Shown here one piece after another: positions 1 through 12,392 of a stretch of 64,000 nucleotides of DNA. Both the position numbers and the translations under genes were made by a program. The notes beneath the pieces are model-generated. The model made no database searches, was not told the DNA's origin, and worked only from the letters and a program-made list of their open reading frames with translations. How positions within the stretch are numbered: position 1 is the first letter of the stretch; every line of letters begins with the position of its first letter. The stretch is from Rosa chinensis (taxonomy: Eukaryota; Streptophyta; Magnoliopsida; Rosales; Rosaceae), in NCBI RefSeq assembly GCF_002994745.2, contig NC_037089.1:78020347-78084346 (forward strand). Reading direction: 5' to 3'.

Positions 1-1581
1 GAGTAGGTCTCTCCTCCACAAAAATTAATCAAAGGGTTGGTTCTTGATCTTGATATGTTGTTAGAATATCTTTGAATTTGCTAAAAGAATGATTTCAAGG
101 GTTTTTGGGTTAGAAGATCAAGTAATAACTATATCATAATATTCAATTAATTTAGTTTTAAAAAATTCCAAATCAAATTGTTTTGAATTTATTTTTGTAT
201 TAAATGATGGGTCATGTATAGAAATTATTATTTTTACTTAATTATTTTAGGTAAATTGTAAAACTACATAGGCAATATAAAGAAATTTTGAAAAGAAAAA
301 AAAATAATTTAATTAAATGTTATATTTGATTGGAGGAGGTAAGAAGAATATTTATTTATTTATTTTTTTCATTTTTCTCTCTTTGTCCTTATTTGTCTTT
401 TCATATAACTTGACAAATTCTATTAATAATTGAAAAAAATTAGAGGTCCAAATATTAAATTTGGAGATCCAACTGGAATCACCCTAGTAGTAATTGATTA
501 AAAATAGAACGAAAAAGTTAAGCATATAAATAACTACTTACAAACAAAGTTATTTTTAAGTTTAGAAAAAAAAATATTTTGATCATTTTTTTTAATTTAC
601 ATGCATGAGCGCCGCACAAACTAGTCAAGAAGGCTGGCTACCGATTAGAGAAATTTTTAGAACACTATTTAATATGCATCGACCTCTTGGACTATTGTGC
701 ATGATGTGTGCCAACATTAAGAACTTATCCATAATGTGTGACAACTGACAACTAAGAACTAATGCATGATGTGTGACAAGTTGACAACTAAGAGCTGATG
801 CGCGCCACCCAAACATAATCCTACACTTCTACATATATATTACCAGTTTTCCGGTGTTCGTACAGTAGTCTACAAAAGTTGTGATACAAGGTATTATTCA
901 TAACTTAATAATTAAGTACTTGATCGAACTAAAACAAAAGAATTGATAATTACAACTATTATTAGTCTTGCGTGAATTGACCTTTGACTAACGAATAAGA
1001 AATTTAGGACATTAGACAAAATGAAACTAGGCGAGAGACTAATAGCTTCTCTTTCGTATTTTTGGAAAGATCAGAGTCAAACACGACAAGAACACACACA
1101 CAGAACTTGAGATCGATAAGTCAGGCGGAGAGATGAGCCTCCCAGCGTAATTGAGTTCTAAATCCCTTAAAAAAAAAAAAAAAGTATAATGTAGTAAAGC
1201 AGACTCTAGTTTTAAAGATCGAGAATAGTAGACTCATGACTCGATGATTGACTGACGAATGCAGTATTCCAGAGGTGCATGAATGTTTCTCCCGGCCCGG
1301 CCATGCATTATTGCATTATTAATTGGACGCGTGAATGCACCCGCCATCTCTCTTTTGACGATTCGCATTCAGACAAGATCGATCTTTTTCCCTCATCGTA
1401 TATGGCTACTGGTTTGTTAAATTTGAGCCACGCACCATTCAACATTCTCATACACTGATATAAATATGGCGGGCCGGATCTATCACTGTCGGATCGATCT
1501 GTGTATTTGAATGGCTGCCTATTTGAATTCCAACTTTGAACCATCCATATCAATCTGAGCGTGAACCACATGTATGTGCCG

Positions 1582-1617
<36 letters not shown>

Positions 1618-2266
1618 AGTATGTAGCTGCCGCAATTATCAACATAACAACCGGACTAGGGGAAATCAAAGTCTTCATGGATTCCAGGTTACGCAAAAAC
1701 ATGTTTCGGCGATTTTGCTGCTTTTATCAACCTTTTTTAGTTTGTTTAGTTTTGTAAATTTTTGTTAACAATTTGAATTCAAATTCAAATACATACATTT
1801 AATCATGATTCTTTCTAAAATTCTTTTCCAATTAAATTTGGTATGGAAGCGTGTATATTGTTTCTGTATATGTTAGAGCAACTCCAACAGCTTCCCTATA
1901 ATTTTTGTATTATAGAAAAACAAAAGTCAAACCTTTAACCTATTTTTATATTATATTGGACTCTATTCGTATGTACAGTAATATTATTTGTCAATTATTC
2001 ACATACATAAATTATTCTTAACAATCCACATCAATGCATATACGCCAAATACCACAGATTTTCAACTTCAACTTATTAATTAAGAGGGTGTTCCCCATAA
2101 TAGTATTAGGCGAACGTGCATTGCATTTATTTTTGGAGCATAAATTCCCGAAAAGAAATGAATTTATGAACAAATAGCACACCTTAATCCCAGCGAGGTG
2201 ACAACTTATTACGTTTGTAACATGATCGAATAATTGAATATGTTTCAAATTTTGAGCCTATTACCC
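1..2266. other. AT-rich intergenic DNA, no supported gene
   Basis: I see no coding signal here; the open frames are short, low-complexity and lack recognisable domains. Three imperfect copies of a short motif built on atgtgtgacaa lie at about 699-781. The stretch from about 1873 begins with agagcaactccaacag, which resembles the end of the MITE at 7405-7742, but I could not pair it with a second end. Confidence 0.6.
1577..1637. repeat. Poly-T tract insertion with 10-bp flanking duplication
   Basis: The 10-mer tgccgcaatt occurs at 1577-1586 and again at 1628-1637. The 41 bases between them are about 30 T residues followed by gagtatgtagc. This looks like an extremely 5'-truncated retroposon on the minus strand, little more than its poly(A) tail. 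Simple slippage of a T run would not explain the flanking duplication. Confidence 0.5.
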
Positions 2267-2284
2267 CATGTGCTATCTAAACCT

Positions 2285-2406
2285 TTTTTTTTTTTTTCCT
2301 AAAAGAATCAAAAGATTTCACTCCTACCCCATGGTGACTCCAACCCGTGACCTGGATCTTAGATAGTGGGTGCTCTAACCACTTAGCTAACACCACTTCC
2401 AAGTCT
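2285..2406 (-). mobile_element. tRNA-related SINE
   Basis: An exact 18-bp target duplication (catgtgctatctaaacct) lies at 2267-2284 and 2407-2424. The 122-bp insert begins on the plus strand with a T run, which is the poly(A) tail of a minus-strand element. Read on the minus strand it has an A-box-like segment (tagctaagtgg) and a B-box-like segment (gggttggagtc), as expected of a Pol III tRNA-derived SINE. The length is near the short end for plant SINEs. Confidence 0.85.
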
Positions 2407-3615
2407 CATGTGCTATCTAAACCTAACTCCCAAGTCCAATTAACAATTAGAATCAACCATCTCTTAGGATCTTCTTTAAAAATCACACACCATTAAACCA
2501 ATCAAAGAAAAAATCTTGGAGAAGAAGAGAACACGCTTCAACAAACAGAGAGTTTCCCTCCCTGTCCCGTGGCCGGTGAGCCCATGTGTCGTCGTCGGAC
2601 GGGCCATTTTTGATTCCTTGTGGGTTAGGTGTGTGGCTGATTTCCTCGATTGACTTTCGGATTGGGGAGATCAAGATGGCGGTGTGCCAGGTGAGCGAGG
2701 GGGAGATTGCGATAGTTTTCTGGCTTTGGCTCACTCCTCGATGGCTTAGTCAGCGGACTGGTTTGGTGTCACGACCGGAAACTGATCGGAGGTTGCCTAT
2801 TCGTGGTGTGTTTGTGGCGGCGTGACCTAGAACTGATTGGACTAATCTGATCTACGTCGGATATGAGAGATTCGACCTGAGGATGGGTTTGTCTGCGTGG
2901 GGTGGCACTTATCCATGGCATGACGGGGATGATGGTAGGTCGATGGCAGCGGTCCGACAACAGCAGCAGGGCGAGTGGCCTAGCAGGGGTGGCTGTGGTG
3001 GGGGTATACCAAGCTTGGAAGGTGACCCGTGGTCTCCTCGCTTCTTGGGTACATGCTTAGGATTGGGCTTGACGTGGGCTTTCTGCTTTGTTTTTGTTGC
3101 TAGCTTTGTTTTTATTTGTTATTTAGTTATGTCTCGCATTTAGCGTGAAATAAGTCTGCATGTATTTTGTAGGGTTAGTCGGGCTAAATGACTGTGTAGG
3201 CACTCTAAGTGCCTTGTCTGACCTAGCGAAGCAACGATTCATTGTTAAATGGTCGCTACCTCTTAGTGGCAGGATGAAACTAAGTGTCGTCAGATTTATT
3301 TTCCGGTGGTAGCATAGTAGAAAAGTTGTGATATTGGTAATTATGCTTTATTGTAGGGTTGGGCTCGGGTCGGATCGGGCCCGAAATTTGGTAAAACCGA
3401 GACTGAGCCCGAAACAATCTGTTCGGGCCAATTCGGGCTTTTTCAAAAATGAAAACCGACAGAAATCGATCCCAAATGAGTCAGTTCAGTCCTCGGGCTT
3501 TTCGGGCCCAAAATTCAGTTTCCCAGCTTTTCTTGTAAATCCACAACCATTTTTCTTCTTCTTCATCTCTCCCCATTCTCTCTTCTCATTCTCTCCAATT
3601 GAGGCAGTAAACGCT

Positions 3616-3942
<327 letters not shown>

Positions 3943-4819
3943 GTGAGGGAGGGACTGAGAGGGAGATTTGAGAGACTGAGGCTTTGAGCTAGGTTCGAGA
4001 GAGAGGATTGAGGGAGGCTGAGATCGGGTTTAAGGTTAGTGTCACTGAGTTTTAATCTGGGAAGCACATTTACTGGGTTTTCAGAAATTGGGGAAGAACA
4101 CTGAGTGTTTTTTGAAATGGGGTTGAGAGGCTGAGATCGGGAAAATGGGTTGTGGTGAGCTCAAGTGTTTGTGGTGAGCTCAATAATTAGAGAAACGGGT
4201 TGCAGATATATTATAATAGTGGGAGACAAAGTGTAGTGCAACAGCCAAAGGGAGACAAAGTGGAGTGCTGCATGTGCCAATAATATATTATAATATCACC
4301 ATAGAGGGAGACAAAGTGAAGGGCTGCATGTGCTAATAATATATTATAATATCACCGGGACAAGTAGCAAATGATGGGAAATCGGGTCATTCGGGCTTTC
4401 GGTCTCATAAAATGTGAAGCTCGAGACCGAACCGATATAATGCATTCGGGTCAGGCTTTGCACCGAACCAAGTATTTTCATATCAAAACCAAACCGAATC
4501 AGACTTTTTTGCTCGGTCCGGGTTGCTCTTTCGGTCTTTCGGGTGCAAACGCCCAAGCCTACTTTATTGTAATCGAGTTATCTTTCCATTATGTCACCTC
4601 TATGTCAAAGCAAATGGAGTTGCCAATGATGCACTCTTTGCTAATTGGTGCTTGTTAGAATACATGTATTTTGTAAAGACTCCTTATATCATTTCGGGTT
4701 GTTCTCTAGATGTTTATTGTAATCAGGGGGTTCAGGCTCTATGTCCCCCCCTTGTATTCGACAGTTTCATTAATCAAGACTTGAGGGCAGTCGCACCAGA
4801 AAAAAAAAAAACCAATCAA

Positions 4820-6016
4820 GTCACATAATGTACTAAGACAATCACTCAAGGGTAGTGGACCTAAAAGATGAACGACTTTTTTTTTTAGAATAGATGAACG
4901 ATTGCTATAATTTTATACATTGTGTGTTTTTAAGAGCGTGTGTAACGATAATTTTTAATGATAAAGTTAACTTCAATTGAGAATCCTTATATATAAGCAC
5001 ATACACAAAATAGATTAGCTTGAATTTTTATTTGTTCAAAATAAATAAGTATTTCTCACGGTCTTTTTTGGTCTCGTAAGTGAGCACTATTAATAAATTT
5101 AAAATTCGATATCAAAAACTAATAGACAAGTAAGAACCGTGAGAAACAATATTCACTTTAATGCTAAAGGGATGATAATCTTGATAGATTATGACTTGAA
5201 TCCCTAAATTGAATCCAATAGATAGACTATTGATTACAATCAGATTGGATTTAAATGACAATAGACTGTGATTTGATTGAGGTCAATCCAATTTGTTAAC
5301 AACTTTAGTTGGATGCCTAGATTTCACACGCTATCAAGGAGGATTATGCATCAATCATATTCATTGTCCTAAAATCCAGTTAAATAGTTAAGTGAAAAAT
5401 TCACATGTTAGGCCTCAAATGTGGGAGATTCACTTGTATGACTTGATATATAAATGAACCTATGTGAAAATAGTGATGGTGATGCCACAAGTGTTATGCT
5501 ATCTCTTTGACAAGTATTATCAATACTATATTTAAGAGAAGAGAGCTTGCTCACCATAACTAATTTTTTTTTTACTTTTATATCCCTGAAATATTAAATA
5601 ACTTTATATATCTTTCTAATTGTTTAAGATAAAAAAGTCAAAAGTACTTAAATAAGTAATTAATAAGAAAATTTATTATTTTAAGAAATTAACTACCCAC
5701 TACTAGAATGGTGACCACCCACTTCTCCACACCCATAAAGTGAGAACAGTTCTAGTGCTACTTATATTTAATTGTATTTAAATGAACCAAGTAATTAAGC
5801 TACACCAATTCCCTAAAGACAAGAAGAAGAAGAAGAGAAAAAACAAAAAAAACAGGCGTGCATAGTGATGTGACTGATGTCATAATTAGTATAGTCAAAA
5901 CTTCGAGAGTTCGAGTAATCAAAATTATTCTTTTGATCTTAATTTTCAGGAGTATACCCTACGTACAGTATATATGCATGCATGATTTAATTTCGATAGA
6001 TGAGTAATTCAATTCC
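4820..6016. other. Intergenic/upstream region of the terpene synthase gene
   Basis: AT-rich DNA without a supported gene. A small imperfect inverted repeat (tttctcacggt near 5052-5062, complement accgtgagaaa near 5137-5147) may mark a short MITE. No other structured feature was recognised before the promoter motifs at 6017. Confidence 0.5.
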
Positions 6017-6022
6017 CACGTG
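6017..6022 (+). promoter_or_regulatory. G-box (CACGTG) in the terpene synthase promoter
   Basis: A perfect CACGTG palindrome about 30 bases upstream of the TATA box and 98 bases upstream of the start codon. G-boxes bind bHLH factors such as MYC2, which regulate many inducible volatile terpene synthases. The link to this gene is inference. Confidence 0.5.
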
Positions 6023-6045
6023 CCTTACTGTCTTGTAGTTCCATC

Positions 6046-6057
6046 TATATATATAAG
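6046..6057 (+). promoter_or_regulatory. TATA box of the terpene synthase gene
   Basis: The sequence tatatatataag lies 63-74 bases upstream of the ATG, a normal distance for a short plant 5' leader. Confidence 0.6.
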
Positions 6058-6119
6058 TAGTATATGGCATACGAGCCTCTTCAAACAACTAATAGAGTAC
6101 GTATTCTAACATCTTCAGT

Positions 6120-9100
6120 ATGGAATTGCCAGACTACTCATTGGTTAAGAATCTTGTAATGAAGGTTAAAAAGGAGATGTTCTCATCTTCATCTTCATCA
6201 TCAGAACATGATGATGTATATCGTCTTGTGTCTCCTTCTGCTTACGACACTGCTTGGCTCGCCATGGTTCCGAATCCTGAAAAACCAGATCGGCCCTTGT
6301 TCCGGGGATGCTTGCAATGGGTGCTCCGGAACCAAAAACCAGGAGGCTTCTGGGGATCATCAGAGTCGACCTCTATAAGTACCTTATACTCCCTCACTTC
6401 GACTCTCGCTTGCATTGTTGCACTCACCACCTGGAGTGTTGGCCACACTGCCATTCAAAAGGGTAGGCATGAATTTCTCGTTTGGTGTGGGAGAATAATT
6501 TCTAATATTTTAAACTGTTAGATCTTCTTTTAATGGGATTCAATGGTTAAACAGTAAGGAGCATCGCATCATATGTTTAGGAACATTGTAGAATTTTCTT
6601 TTTATATATGCATAACTTTTGAAATTGGTTGAATTAATTTGGTGAAGATTGGTGTCTAGGGTTGGGGTTCATTCATGCAAATGCAGAAGAGATACTGAAA
6701 GAGCAAAATGGCTGCTTTCCCGAGTGGTTTGTACTTCTTTTACCGGCAATAGTTGACCTTGCAAAGACCAAAGGCCTGCATGTTCATTTCTCAAATGGTT
6801 CAAAAGCGCTTATACAACAGATCTTCCATGAGAGACAACAGCTATTCCAAATCAACAGGTATAACTTTTGATGGGAATAGACTTATGACTTGACTTAATT
6901 GGGGTGGTTTTGTTCCTCCCACGTACGTAGTCGCCGCAAACAAATATCCTTAAACACCAGGCCACCACGTTATTTCACCAGTGTTGTTTATCAAATTTGA
7001 TTAACATAGTATTATTAATTTCGTCAAATTAATTTGGTTCACATGTTCAAAATCAATTCCAAACTTGTGGGGCAGGTCGGGACAGGAGTACTATGAGACA
7101 CTGATGCCATATCTTGAAGCTTTGCCGGAGAGTTATAATGAGATTTTGCTACAACAGAGTGAAGATTATGGGATCCTCATCCAGTTTCCATCAGCCACCG
7201 CCTATGCTTTTATGAAGACAGGAAATAAGAATCTTTTGGTGAATTTGAATTCTGTTGTCCAAAGATGTGGATATGGAGGTATGATATCTACGGATCGACA
7301 AATAGTATGTTTTTGGAAATCTATCTTTAAATAATGGACATCGACGAATTCAGAAAATGTGGACATACATATTCTTTTCGACCACTCAGTTGCATATACG
7401 TACTTTGAGCATGTCTAACAGTAGAATTTATTTTTAGATTAAATTTAGCTAAACTTATGAATTATAGCTATTGATTTAACAATGTTGCTTCAGCAATAGT
7501 AGCTATTGATAAATGATATATTATGTTTAATCAAATCGTAGACTGACACGTGGACAGAAGATGAGAGAGAAATATAACTTTTACTTTAGCTATATAAGAT
7601 TCTCTAGCTAAATATAGCTAGCCAATTTAGCTAAAGTTAAATATAACTTAGCTATAGCTAGTTTGTTGGAGTTGAATTTTGCTTCAAAAATAGTTAAATA
7701 TAGCTACAAATTAAATTTAACTACTCTGTTGGAGATGCCTAGGTCAATGATTAAAATAGTTCATTAGTTTTCATTTCAATATCTGATAGACTAGTTTGTT
7801 TCTACTGTTCATCTTTTTTATTTTATTTTATATTTTATATTTTTTATCAAAGGGAAAAAGAATATTCGAACTTGAATCTTCTACTAATATTTTGATTGAT
7901 ATAAATATATTGGAACAATATCAAACGCTACTTGACTTTGTTTACATAATTTATACCTCCATACTTTTTTATGTGAATAATTTTTGCATGAATGATCCTT
8001 GTGTAAGAGAATGAGTGGTTGTGATAATTGGATTATATTGCAAAAAAAAAAAAAAAACTTATTGGTCTAAATTAGGTTCAATTTATCTGTTATAATTTGC
8101 ATAGATTCAAAAGTGTAGCATATAAAAGATGCAGAAATCTACCGTCTATATTATAAATCATTAGGTTTCTTCGCAAATAAGAGAGAGTTTAGAAACACGG
8201 ATACTGCATTGGAGCCTCAAAATTGTGTCATGCCAAAAATATTTAATTTTGTACGTGGACATCCTCTAAAGATACAACATAACAGCATGTACAGTCCTCC
8301 GCCAAACAAATAAAAGATGCAGAAATCTACCGTCTACATCATAAATCATTAGGTTTCTTCGCAAGAAATATATATATACAAACACTCATTCATTGACAAA
8401 AGGAATACAATTTTGGTGTGTACGTACAGTTCCTGCGATTTACCCCATGGATGAAGACCTCGTAAAGATTTGTCTTATTAACCGGATTGAGACACTGGGC
8501 CTAGCAGAGTATTTCATGGAGGAGATAACGATTCTACTTGATCAAGTTTTCAGGTGAAGACTGTAATTCATTTCCATTAGAATCATCACTACATGCATGC
8601 ATACATACATACCTATATATATATATATATATATCAAGCTGGATCAGAAGCGGACGTCCGCACTTTTGCCCTTGATCAAGCATCGATGGCAGCGTTGCTG
8701 TTTCCGGACGAAGACTCTGGACATCTCGGATGATGTCACCATCAAGGTGAAGGCTCAGGACCTCAGGTGATTGGATTCGAAGGCATGCCTGGCAAGCTCG
8801 CCTGAAACCATGGAAGCACCACCAAGGTTGACTTTGAACTCTTCATCGACGAGTCCAGTAGTAAGAAGAGGCTCGAAATTGAGGCATGGTTCCGTCCGGC
8901 AAGAGCAGCGCCGCGCGTTGGCACCTGATGCAACTGTGAGGATGGACGTCTACACTTTTTCTGTTTTGCGGACGTCCGCTTCTAAACGACTCCATATATA
9001 TATATGTATATATTTATATATAAACATTAAATCCGGTTGAACTAACTAATTTTTTTCGAAGAGCAGAAGTTATGTGAACAATGAAGGGACAGAGATGACG

Positions 9101-11538
9101 GTGAAGCATGGTCTGCTTCCACTAGAACTTTATAGAGATTCACTAGCATTTCGGCTACTAAGACTACATGGCTATACTGTATCTCCTTGTAAGTATAGAT
9201 CGGTGCGTATATATACTAGTAAATTTACTATCCTCATTCTTTATTTGATTATTGCATGATCTACAGGGAAGTTCTGCTGGTTCCTCCAAGATGAAGATAT
9301 ATTGGTGCACATAGAAGAGCACCATGAAACGTTTTTGAGTGCCATGTATAATGTATTCAGGGCATCAGATCTTACTTTTGCCGGAGAAAGTCAGCTTGAA
9401 GATGCTAGGTTATTCTCTACAAGAATACTGGAAAAGGAAACAACGAATTCCGAGAAATTGCTAGTAGACCAGGTATGTATAGAAATAATTCAGAAGCAAA
9501 ACTAAGAAAAAAAAATTACCAACTAAAAACCCCAACAAAAATTACTAGCTTTTAGTCGCAACAAATTTTGTGACTAAAATCTAACTTTGGTGACTTCGTT
9601 GGTCATGAACACCACATTATTGTAGCTGAAAGTCTCCGCATAAAACTTTAGTTAAAAAAAAAAAATCCTGAAAATGAGGATTATTGGTAACTTATAGCCC
9701 GGAACTTGTAAAGTTCCGAGTAATCATGAATTTGCTGGGCATTTCCCCTTGTGTAGATTAAGCATGAACTTAGTCATCCATGGCTTGCTCGGTTGGATCA
9801 TTTGGAACACAGGAAATGCATTGAGAGGGAAGATGCTATTCATCCATGGACAGGAAAAGCCTTTTCGTATAGGTAAGATTTAGTAATTAGATGATCGAGG
9901 TTAGTCAAATTAATGTGACTATTATGTGTTAATTAAATATTTATTTTAATCAATTACCTACAGACTATCATTTTCGAGTGATGCTCTGCTGCAACAACTT
10001 GCCATAGAGAATTATTCACTCAGACAATCAATATTCAGAGATGAACTAACCGAGTTAGAGAGGTGGTCAAAGGACATGGGACTTTGTGACATGGGGTTTG
10101 CACGACAGAAAACCGCACACTGTTATTTTGCAGTTGCATCAACTGTATCACCTCCTTCCCTTTCGGATGTGAGGCTGGCACTTGTCAAAAGTGCAATCCT
10201 TGTTACGGTGGCTGATGATTTTTTTGATGCGGAAGGTTCATTGAGTGATCTCAAAAGTTTTACAAATGCCGTCAAAAGGTATAAACAAGAACAACTTTGA
10301 TAGTGCGTCGATAGGCTCATAGGAATAAGCACTTCTCGTGTACAATGACTTTGTTGGAGGTTGTAATAACTAATGTGGTTATCATAAGCAATTTTCAGAC
10401 GTCAGCAGATAGGCCTGAATGGACACAGCAAAACTATATTTAAAGCTCTCAAGGATCTCCTCGATGACATTTCTATGCAATTCTTCAATAAATATGGATA
10501 TGACGTAAACATATACCTTCAAGATCTAGTAAGATTATGATTGAATTAAAATTTTGTAAATTAGACTTGTATCTTAAGGTAGGATTTATATCGCTAATTT
10601 TTTTTTTGTTCTATTCTTTTTGTCAAATATAGTGGCATCAAACATTTGTGAAATGGTTAAAGGAGGCAGAGTGGAGCAGTACTGGGCATACCCCATCAAT
10701 AGCTGAGTACCTTCAAGTAGCCACGAGTTCAATAGCTGCACAAACTATTATTCTTCCAGCAGCTCTTCTTCTTAGTCCACAACCCGGAATAGACATCCTC
10801 AAGTGCCCTCAAAATGAGCCGCTTACAAATTTACTTATGGTTTCAACACGCTTTTTGAACGATATTGGAACCTATAAGGTAGCTATCTAGTTTACACAAT
10901 CATATGCTCAGTTATTTTTATCTTTGAATTTGATATAAAAGAAAAAAATCACTGATGCCCCGGATGCATTAATATTGCAGCGGGAACAAGAGGAGGGGAA
11001 GCCAAACCTTGTTCTGCTACACATGAAGGAAAATCCGGATCTGGGAGTTGAAGAATCAATTGAGGTTATACAGAAGATATTGGACGAAAAGAAGAAACAG
11101 TTCCTGGAACAGGTTTTGGTGAATGGAGTGAATGATATGCCAGAAGCATGTAAACTACTCCACTTTCAATGCCTGAAAGCATTTCAGATGTTCTACAACT
11201 CAACAAATGCATTTGACTCCCAAACAGAGTTGCTTGCTGACATCAACAAAGCGATTTATTTTCCATTAAAGGTGGATCATAGAAGTTTGGCTAGTAGCCA
11301 TAGCCAAGTTGGTACTAAAAGCCTTCAAATCCAACAGAGAGTAATTGGAACAAGTTCAACATTCTTGAAGAGCATTACTGAGAACAGAACTTGTACTACT
11401 GGTGCTATAAAGTTCCTCCAAGGAAAGAAGTTTTCTGCAAAGCCTTACGCGGGGATCTTATCACTTAAGATGAGAAAATCAATAACTCCTACGACTTTCC
11501 CAAAGCCGAAAGCTTGTACTTATTCGTGGCATAAGTAA
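6120..11538 (+). CDS. TPS-f type terpene synthase (linalool/geranyllinalool synthase-like)
   Basis: My splice model joins 6120-6462, 6660-6858, 7076-7278, 8430-8553, 9067-9188, 9267-9472, 9757-9872, 9964-10278, 10399-10528, 10633-10878 and 10981-11538. Every junction is GT-AG, phases match, and the product is 853 residues with no internal stop. Residues 40-46 are SAYDTAW, the N-terminal motif of three-domain diterpene-synthase-derived enzymes. The class I metal-binding motif DDFFD is at 522-526, and the second metal site N662-D663-T666-E670 spans exons 10/11. I see no class II DXDD motif; the region reads RDSLAFRLLRLHG. This matches the TPS-f pattern, whose members ionise a prenyl diphosphate to linalool or geranyllinalool, the latter the precursor of the volatile TMTT. 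Exon 1 has no clear transit peptide, so a cytosolic/ER site is plausible. Residues from about 765 form a basic tail of about 88 residues that I cannot assign. A copia LTR begins 137 bases after the stop. Confidence 0.9.
7405..7742. mobile_element. MITE in intron 3 of the terpene synthase gene
   Basis: The ends are gagcatgtctaacagta on the left and the imperfect complement of taggcatctccaacaga on the right. The interior is rich in tatagcta and tttagct motifs. This gives about 338 bp with degenerate terminal inverted repeats. I could not fix a target-site duplication, so the superfamily is open. Confidence 0.6.
8122..8364 (+). repeat. Direct repeat of 55 bp in intron 3
   Basis: The 55-bp segments 8122-8176 and 8310-8364 differ at only two positions. 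They lie 133 bp apart close to the 3' end of intron 3. Neither contains a splice site used in the model. Confidence 0.85.
8646..8983 (+). mobile_element. Small inverted-repeat element carrying an RPL9 fragment (intron 4)
   Basis: A perfect 16-bp terminal inverted repeat, AGAAGCGGACGTCCGC at 8646-8661 and its complement at 8968-8983, encloses 306 bp. The inner 12 bases (GCGGACGTCCGC) are themselves palindromic. The flanks are AT microsatellite-like, so a target duplication cannot be recognised. The interior is GC-rich and protein-like, unlike the rest of the intron. It lies wholly within intron 4 of the terpene synthase gene and does not disturb its splice sites. Confidence 0.65.
8711..8900 (+). 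pseudogene. Ribosomal protein L9 (uL6, large subunit) fragment
   Basis: The frame at 8711-8758 reads KTLDISDDVTIKVKAQ. An 8-base insertion (8759-8766) shifts the frame, after which 8767 onward reads VIGFEGMPGKLA, a stop, then KVDFELFIDESSSKKRLEIE and AWFR. Order and spacing match the N-terminal half of eukaryotic 60S protein L9. The stop, the frameshift and the missing C-terminal half make it non-functional. It fills most of the inverted-repeat element, which suggests capture by that element. Confidence 0.7.
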
Positions 11539-11675
11539 TCATGAAAAAATGGAAGATGACATTGAAAGTCATTAGTTTTGATGATCTTTACTAGAAAGGA
11601 ATTAAAATTAAAATCTCATTTTGAATCTACAGTATGTAAGCAAATTTGTTGTGTCATCAGGGAAAATTTCTTTCT

Positions 11676-11879
11676 TGTTGTAAAGAATTGGATAATTGTA
11701 TTATATTCATCTCGTCATGAGGTTTATATAGGGTTACATCATGTATACAAAAGGAAATACATAATAACTATACTAATCAATCGCATATTACAAGTATGTC
11801 AATCGCATACATTACAAGTCTGTCAATCGCATACATTAAGCAATACCTATTGCATGAATAGTCATTATCATTTACAACA
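11676..11879 (-). repeat. 3' LTR of the decayed copia element
   Basis: The 204-bp repeat runs tgttg...aaca on the plus strand. It contains two copies of a 24-bp unit based on caatcgcatacattacaagt. It starts 137 bp after the terpene synthase stop codon, so it may lie in or near that gene's 3' untranslated region. Confidence 0.85.
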
Positions 11880-11933
11880 CTCCCCCTTGGATATTCCATG
11901 TCAATAGTGTTGCCTCTGCTATGCGCTTCTAAG

Positions 11934-12181
11934 TTGCCTAGTCAAAAACCTTGCCAAGTAATAAAAACCCTATGGGAAAAAACAACCTCGGTCGAAGGAG
12001 AAAAAGAGCACAATGCGCGTGAATGTGGAGTAGTCGACATCCTTCCACACCCCCCCCCCTTGTGTCGCTCAAACTCAGTGATGACGTTTTGATCATTGCC
12101 TCACTAAAAACTTTGCCAGGTAACAAAAACCATGTGGGACAAAAATAACCCTGGTCTAAGGGCAAAAAGAGCACAACATGT
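11934..12181 (-). repeat. Duplicated segment near the copia polypurine tract
   Basis: Segments at about 11934-12017 and 12098-12181 are imperfect copies of each other. Both contain a gtgggaca- or atgggaaa-like core followed by aaaaagagcacaa. They lie between the end of pol and the polypurine tract, in the 3' untranslated part of the copia element. Confidence 0.6.
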
Positions 12182-12255
12182 CCTTCACTCTTCTTGATCG
12201 AACATATAGACATCATACCTCCCCCTGATGTCAAGTTCTCCCCTGAATTCTACAA

Positions 12256-12392
12256 TTATGGGAGTTCGGATAACTTTCTTAATCCGATGCTCTTCACATA
12301 TTTCTCGAATGTGGATTTAGGTAACAACTTGGTAAACAAGTCCGCTACATTATCCTCTGAACGGATTTGATTCACTTCAATATTTAGAAGTG
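12256..12392 (-). pseudogene. C-terminal end of copia pol, separated by an insertion
   Basis: On the minus strand this reads LNIEVNQIRSEDNVADLFTK followed by LLPKSTFEK and ends at a stop at 12256-12258. It is the usual copia C-terminus, which follows the RNase H domain. Its upstream part is at 17759 and beyond; the two are continuous once the solo LTR and one copy of its tttgt target duplication are removed. Confidence 0.8.
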
